From contig CAMLEQ010000005.1 of assembly GCA_946479015.1 (NCBI GenBank), positions 1 to 34,383 of the forward strand: a stretch of DNA of 34,383 nucleotides, given 5' to 3'. Made by a program: the position numbers and the translations under genes. Position 1 is the first letter of the stretch. Each line of letters begins with the position of its first letter. The notes below the pieces were generated by a model. That model saw only the letters and a list, made by a program, of their open reading frames with translations. It ran no database searches and was not told where the DNA came from. Positions 30,970 to 34,383 of this stretch are shown here, in pieces. Source of the DNA: an uncultured Gemmatimonadota bacterium (GTDB lineage: Bacteria; Gemmatimonadota; Gemmatimonadetes; Gemmatimonadales; Gemmatimonadaceae).

Positions 30970-32370
30970 CTACAAGAAGCTCTCCCCGTCCAATCCCTCC
31001 GGCGTCGCGAGGCCGAGCGCGGCGAGGGCGCTGGGCATGAGATCGGCGGTGCGGCGCGGGGGGCGCGAGGCGGGGCGGTTGGTAATGAGCGGGACGAGCA
31101 TGTGCTCGCGGTGGAGCGCGCCGTGGGTGCTCACGTGCGGGATCGGCTCGTAGCGCGCGCGGAAGTCCCAGTCGCGCGCGGCGGAGAGGATGATCTCCCC
31201 CGCGCGCGCGGAGCCCGCGAGGTGCGCGATCTGGACGACGGCGTCGGGGTAGTCGCTCTCCATCGTCACGTGGTGCGCGTCGCGCGCATCGAGCGGCGGG
31301 TGCTCGCCGATCCCCAGCGGATCGCCGTCGAGCGGACGATACGCGTAGCAGCGCCCCGCGCGCTCCACGAGCGCCGTGCCGCGCTCGCGCGAGCGCACCT
31401 CGCAGCGCGCTGGCCCGTGCGGCAGGAGCAGCAGGTCCACCGACGGCCGCTCCAGGAGCGCCGCGGCGAGCGGCTCCCAGCGCGCGCGCAGCATTGGCCA
31501 CCACGGGCGCTCGCGGCGCGCGAGCTCGAGGTAGATGTGCGCCATCGCGTTCCCGCTCACCATCACGGCGGCGTCGGGGCGGCGCGCCCAGATCCAGGGA
31601 TGCGCGATCACGCGATGCCCCGCGTCGCGCACCACGGTCGCGATGTCGTCGTGCGCGTGCACGGGGGAGTGCCCGTGGTCGCTCACGATCCAGAGATGCG
31701 TGCCATGCCACCGTCCGTCGCGCTCCGCCTCGGCGCGCAGCTCGGCCACGATCTCGTCCATCGCGCGCAGCGCTTCCCGCGCATCGGTGGAGTCGTGGCC
31801 CGAGGCGTGCGAGGTCTTGTCCAGCCCCAGAAGGGCGACGAGAGTGAATTCCGGGCGCCGCGAACGAAGGCGATCGAGCGCGGCGCGGGCGACGATGCGG
31901 TCGATGTCGAGCCAGCCGCGGACGTCGCCGCGCAGGTGCGTGCGCCCGATGCGCGCCACGAGACGGAGCCCGCGCCCGAGGTGCTCGCGCCGCCGCGTGC
32001 CGCGGCCGATCATGCTCATCGCGCTCAGGCGACTGCGCGCCAGCTCGAACAGGGTGGGGGCGGCGGCGTCGAGGTCGCCATCCATGTGCCGCATCTCGCT
32101 GCCGAGATAGCTGCGGCAGTGCGGGGGACGCCGGCAGCGGTCGCGCGCGCGGTCCCACCACCGGAGCCCGGGGAGGCCGACGGGGCCCGGGAAGCGTCCA
32201 GTGATGAACGGCGCGTAGGCGGGCCCGGTCACCGACGGGAACACCGTGGTGACGGGGTACATTCCCCCCTCGTCGCGCAGCCGCGCGATCGCGGGCAGCT
32301 CGCCGCGCGAGAACGCGGAGCCGAAGGCGTCGGCGCGCGCGCCGTCCGCGACGAGGATGATGACCGACAT
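30970..32370 (-). CDS. Alkaline-phosphatase-superfamily phosphodiesterase/pyrophosphatase-like protein
   Basis: A 466-residue protein of the type I phosphodiesterase/nucleotide pyrophosphatase group. SVIILVADGARADAF supplies the first metal Asp (D9), FPSVTGPAYAPFITG the nucleophile T48, and LLGLDKTSHASGHDS, IVSDHGHSP and STHGALHREHMLVPL the remaining metal ligands. The order and spacing are those of the superfamily. There is no clear signal peptide, so it may act in the cytosol or be anchored by unknown means; substrate and product are not determined. The start is the ATG at 32370; the 18 residues before it in the same frame do not match the family. The stop is 15 nt from the convergent CBU_0592-like gene. 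Confidence 0.88.
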   Translation of the reverse strand: MSVIILVADGARADAFGSAFSRGELPAIARLRDEGGMYPVTTVFPSVTGPAYAPFITGRFPGPVGLPGLRWWDRARDRCRRPPHCRSYLGSEMRHMDGDLDAAAPTLFELARSRLSAMSMIGRGTRRREHLGRGLRLVARIGRTHLRGDVRGWLDIDRIVARAALDRLRSRRPEFTLVALLGLDKTSHASGHDSTDAREALRAMDEIVAELRAEAERDGRWHGTHLWIVSDHGHSPVHAHDDIATVVRDAGHRVIAHPWIWARRPDAAVMVSGNAMAHIYLELARRERPWWPMLRARWEPLAAALLERPSVDLLLLPHGPARCEVRSRERGTALVERAGRCYAYRPLDGDPLGIGEHPPLDARDAHHVTMESDYPDAVVQIAHLAGSARAGEIILSAARDWDFRARYEPIPHVSTHGALHREHMLVPLITNRPASRPPRRTADLMPSALAALGLATPEGLDGESFL

Positions 32371-32490
32371 GCGATGCGAAACTCGTGAGGTGACGAAGGA
32401 CGCGCCCGGCGCGACTCGCGGCACGAGGGGGCGCGGAGTAGCTTACGCGCTGCGCGCCGGGCGCGGCGCTCATTCCAGGGAAGCTAGCAC

Positions 32491-32511
32491 ATGAACCGCT
32501 CGATTCGCTGA
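32491..32511 (+). other. Possible six-codon leader cistron before the LOG gene
   Basis: ATG-AAC-CGC-TCG-ATT-CGC-TGA encodes MNRSIR and ends 2 nt before the LOG start at 32514, which has no evident ribosome-binding site. It could couple translation to the next gene, but short ORFs like this also arise by chance. Confidence 0.25.
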
Positions 32512-32513
32512 AG

Positions 32514-33536
32514 ATGGCGTCGAAGAACTCCAAGAACTCCAAGAACTCCAAGAACGAGAAGCGGGGGGCGCGGGGGAGGGGGAACACCGTCACCACCGCC
32601 ACGGGGCGCAAGGCTGATCCCACCAAGCTGTCCAAGGCCGAGGGGGAGGCGCGCGCGGGGCTCCGCGAGCGCACCGAGGTGGGGCACCTCAAGGCGGGGC
32701 GCACGCCGCCGTCACAGATGGAGCGCGCGCGGCAGTCGGGGGCGGTGAAGCACATCGAGCACCGCCCCATCGACCAGTCGATTCGCAGCTACATCCCGCC
32801 CACGGTCACGGAGGACGAGAAGTTCCTCCGCCAGGACGGCGCCCAGGCGGACTTCACGCGCACGGATCCGTGGCGCGTGCTCCGCATCATGTCGGAGTTC
32901 ATCGAGGGGTTCGACACGCTGGCCACGGTCACGAAGGGGGTGACCATCTTCGGCTCGGCGCGCGTGGGGCCGGACGATCCGCAGTACGAGGCGGCGCAGG
33001 AGACGGCGCGCCTGCTCGCCGAAGCGGGGTTCGCCATCATCACCGGCGCTGGACCGGGGATCATGGAGGCCGCGAACAAAGGGGCGCGGGTCGGCCACGG
33101 GCGCTCGATCGGGTGCAACATCGAGCTGCCGTTCGAGCAGGGCGCCAACCCGTACGTGGACACGCTCATCAACTTCCGCTACTTCTTCGTCCGGAAGACG
33201 ATGTTCGTGAAGTACTCGTCGGCGTTCATCATCTTCCCCGGCGGCTTCGGCACGCTCGACGAGCTGTTCGAGGCGCTCACGCTGATCCAGACGGGGAAGA
33301 TCTACCAGTTCCCGGTGATCATGTTCGGCCGCCACTACTGGGCCGGTCTCATCCGGTGGCTGCAGTCGCGCGTGCTGCTGGAGAAGAAGATCTCGCCGGG
33401 GGACATGGACCTGATGCTCCTCACCGACGATCCGCGGGAAGCGGCGAACGCGGTGATCGCCGCCTACGAAGCGCAGACGCACCCCTCGCCGAAGCGGCGG
33501 GCCAGCGATCGGCCGGAGGTCGCGAACGGGGAGTGA
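32514..33536 (+). CDS. LOG-family (TIGR00730-type) protein with long basic N-terminal extension
   Basis: A 340-residue protein. Residues about 140-320 are a LOG domain: VTIFGSARVG, FAIITGAGPGIMEAANKGA, and the signature PGGFGTLDE (242-250), followed by ELFEALTLIQTGKI. LOG proteins hydrolyse cytokinin-type or other nucleoside 5'-monophosphates to release the base; many annotations as lysine decarboxylase are wrong. The first 100 residues are extra and low-complexity, starting with SKN repeats (3-14), and are rich in Lys, Arg and Thr. The extension makes the protein larger than the usual 200-250 residues. No Shine-Dalgarno is seen. The gene is divergent from the phosphodiesterase-like gene and upstream of the deoxyhypusine-synthase-like gene. 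Confidence 0.88.
   Translation: MASKNSKNSKNSKNEKRGARGRGNTVTTATGRKADPTKLSKAEGEARAGLRERTEVGHLKAGRTPPSQMERARQSGAVKHIEHRPIDQSIRSYIPPTVTEDEKFLRQDGAQADFTRTDPWRVLRIMSEFIEGFDTLATVTKGVTIFGSARVGPDDPQYEAAQETARLLAEAGFAIITGAGPGIMEAANKGARVGHGRSIGCNIELPFEQGANPYVDTLINFRYFFVRKTMFVKYSSAFIIFPGGFGTLDELFEALTLIQTGKIYQFPVIMFGRHYWAGLIRWLQSRVLLEKKISPGDMDLMLLTDDPREAANAVIAAYEAQTHPSPKRRASDRPEVANGE
32523..32555 (+). repeat. 9-nt microsatellite encoding Ser-Lys-Asn repeats
   Basis: AAGAACTCC occurs three times in a row, followed by a partial unit AAGAAC. It encodes the SKN repeats at the N-terminus of the LOG protein. A copy-number change would keep the frame and alter the tail length by three residues. Confidence 0.85.
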
Positions 33537-33543
33537 TCGGGAC

Positions 33544-33570
33544 CCGGGAATCGGGACTCGACGTTCCCGG
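33544..33570 (+). terminator. Hairpin after the LOG gene
   Basis: CCGGGAA (33544-33550) and TTCCCGG (33564-33570) pair perfectly around 13 nt, starting 8 nt beyond the LOG stop codon. No T-run, so it is a candidate terminator or 3'-end stabiliser only. Confidence 0.45.
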
Positions 33571-33584
33571 TACCATCTCTGACG

Positions 33585-33608
33585 CACTGATTCACTGAAC
33601 CACTGAGA
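33585..33608 (+). repeat. Three 8-nt CACTGA units before the deoxyhypusine-synthase-like gene
   Basis: CACTGATT, CACTGAAC and CACTGAGA follow each other with an exact 8-nt period and end 9 nt before the start codon at 33618. They may influence promoter or ribosome binding, or may be a short slippage tract. Confidence 0.6.
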
Positions 33609-33617
33609 GACGGATAC

Positions 33618-34383
33618 ATGGCAGGCACCAAGGGATCCGACGGCGGGAAGGGGAAGCAGCGGGCATCCGCGGCCGGGCCGAAGGCCGCGCAGAAGCAGGC
33701 GGCCGAGGAGCGCGAGCGCGCGGCGGTCGCGCACGCCGCGCACGAGAAGAGCCGCTTCCTGCGCGGGCAGCGCATCGACCCCCGGCGCATCGACGGCTCG
33801 GAGAGCGTGGCGCAGCTCATCGAGGGCACCTTCCTCGCCTACAACGCCGCGCGCCTCCGCGAGGCGGCTCAGCTCCTCACGGAGAAGATGCTCCAGCCCG
33901 ACGTCACGATCGGGCTCACGCTCACCGGCGCGCTCACGCCGGCGGGGCTCGGGATGGCGGCGCTCATCCCGCTCATCGAGGCCGGGTTCGTGGACTGGAT
34001 CATCTCCACCGGCGCGAACCTGTACCACGACACCCACTTCGGGCTCGGGCTCGCCATGCACCGCGGGAACGCGCAGGAGTCGGACGTGGTGCTGCGCGAG
34101 GAGGGCGTCGTCCGCATCTACGACATCTTCTTCGACTACGACGTGCTGCTCTCCACCGACGCGTTCTTCCGCCAGATCATGCGCGCGCCGGAGTTCCAGC
34201 GCCCGATGTCGAGCGCGGAGTTCCATCACCTGTGCGGGAAGTACGTGCGCGAGCGGGAGAACAAGCTCGGCATCGGCCAGCGCTCGCTACTCTCGGCGGC
34301 GTACTCCGCGGCGGTGCCGATCTACACGTCGTCGCCCGGCGACTCGTCGATCGGGATGAACATCGCCGCGCTCGCGCTCGAGG
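33618..34383 (+). CDS. Deoxyhypusine-synthase-like protein (C-terminus cut by window edge)
   Basis: About 255 residues are visible. After a basic Ala/Lys-rich N-terminus of about 45 residues comes the deoxyhypusine synthase fold: [58 protein letters not shown], a region [18 protein letters not shown] and the NAD/spermidine segment [12 protein letters not shown]. The catalytic lysine would be beyond the edge. The archaeal and eukaryotic enzyme modifies eIF5A, which bacteria lack; bacterial homologues are thought to act on polyamines, for example to make homospermidine. Which holds here cannot be told. The start ATG at 33618 has weak GAGAGACGG upstream. Confidence 0.87.
   Translation, partial: MAGTKGSDGGKGKQRASAAGPKAAQKQAAEERERAAVAHAAHEKSRFLRGQRIDPRRIDGSESVAQLIEGTFLAYNAARLREAAQLLTEKMLQPDVTIGLTLTGALTPAGLGMAALIPLIEAGFVDWIISTGANLYHDTHFGLGLAMHRGNAQESDVVLREEGVVRIYDIFFDYDVLLSTDAFFRQIMRAPEFQRPMSSAEFHHLCGKYVRERENKLGIGQRSLLSAAYSAAVPIYTSSPGDSSIGMNIAALALE

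Noticed and set aside
1..34383. tRNA, rRNA, riboswitch or attachment site
   Set aside because: No cloverleaf with a TTCGA-type loop, rRNA segment, recognisable aptamer or tRNA-end duplication was found when reading the gaps by eye; a covariance-model search would be decisive.

Overview
This is a GC-rich (visibly about 70%) bacterial chromosome segment with about 28 protein genes, no rRNA, no tRNA and no CRISPR array. The gene content (M56 peptidases with TonB-type tails, a deoxyhypusine-synthase-like protein, a LOG protein with a basic N-terminal tail, a BlaI/M56 pair, a CBU_0592-like membrane protein) looks most like Gemmatimonadota. That assignment is an inference from gene style, not a proof. 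Both ends cut through genes: a winged-helix/hydrolase fusion on the left and a deoxyhypusine-synthase-like gene on the right.

Left part (1-10996). A minus-strand operon runs cupin, SDR, aminotransferase (3211 to 798). Divergent from it is a secreted multicopper oxidase (3487-5427) whose copper-ligand motifs occur in swapped order. Next is an autoregulated BlaI-type repressor/M56 sensor pair (5582-7368) with two perfect operators around a near-consensus promoter. A zinc-ribbon membrane protein of unknown function follows. Then comes an Rrf2 regulator with overlapping genes for a thioredoxin-reductase-like flavoprotein and an exported esterase; its promoter predicts a leaderless transcript.

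Middle part (11057-21941). A minus-strand pair encodes an AI-2E-family permease and a Ca2+-type P-ATPase. Then come a thiopurine-methyltransferase-like protein, an SDR, and an operon of a cupin close to manganese (R)-hydroxynitrile lyases with a zinc alcohol dehydrogenase, separated by a perfect intercistronic hairpin. A TetR regulator is divergent from a saccharopine-dehydrogenase-like/SDR operon, and a 12-bp-arm inverted repeat covers both promoters. Two small membrane proteins flank a short tandem-repeat patch that may be a remnant of a mobile-element end.

Right part (22026-34383). An ECF41 sigma factor and its usual carboxymuconolactone-decarboxylase-like partner each have the same promoter motif (GGTCAC, 16 nt, CGTC), so the pair probably forms its own small regulon. 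Divergent from it lies a full-length rifampin phosphotransferase (rph) overlapping a TRIC-type cation channel gene. An accessory-looking patch follows: an unrecognised protein, then an AT-richer stretch with two imperfect 44-nt repeats carrying regularly spaced TAAG boxes in front of an orphan AAA/STAND-like ATPase. The rest is more housekeeping in character: queG, small conserved proteins, an alkaline-phosphatase-superfamily enzyme, a LOG-family protein and the deoxyhypusine-synthase-like gene.

The most unusual items are the permuted multicopper oxidase, the phased repeats before the orphan ATPase, the ECF41 twin promoters next to rph, and the cupin/SDR/aminotransferase triad with a BacG-like active site.
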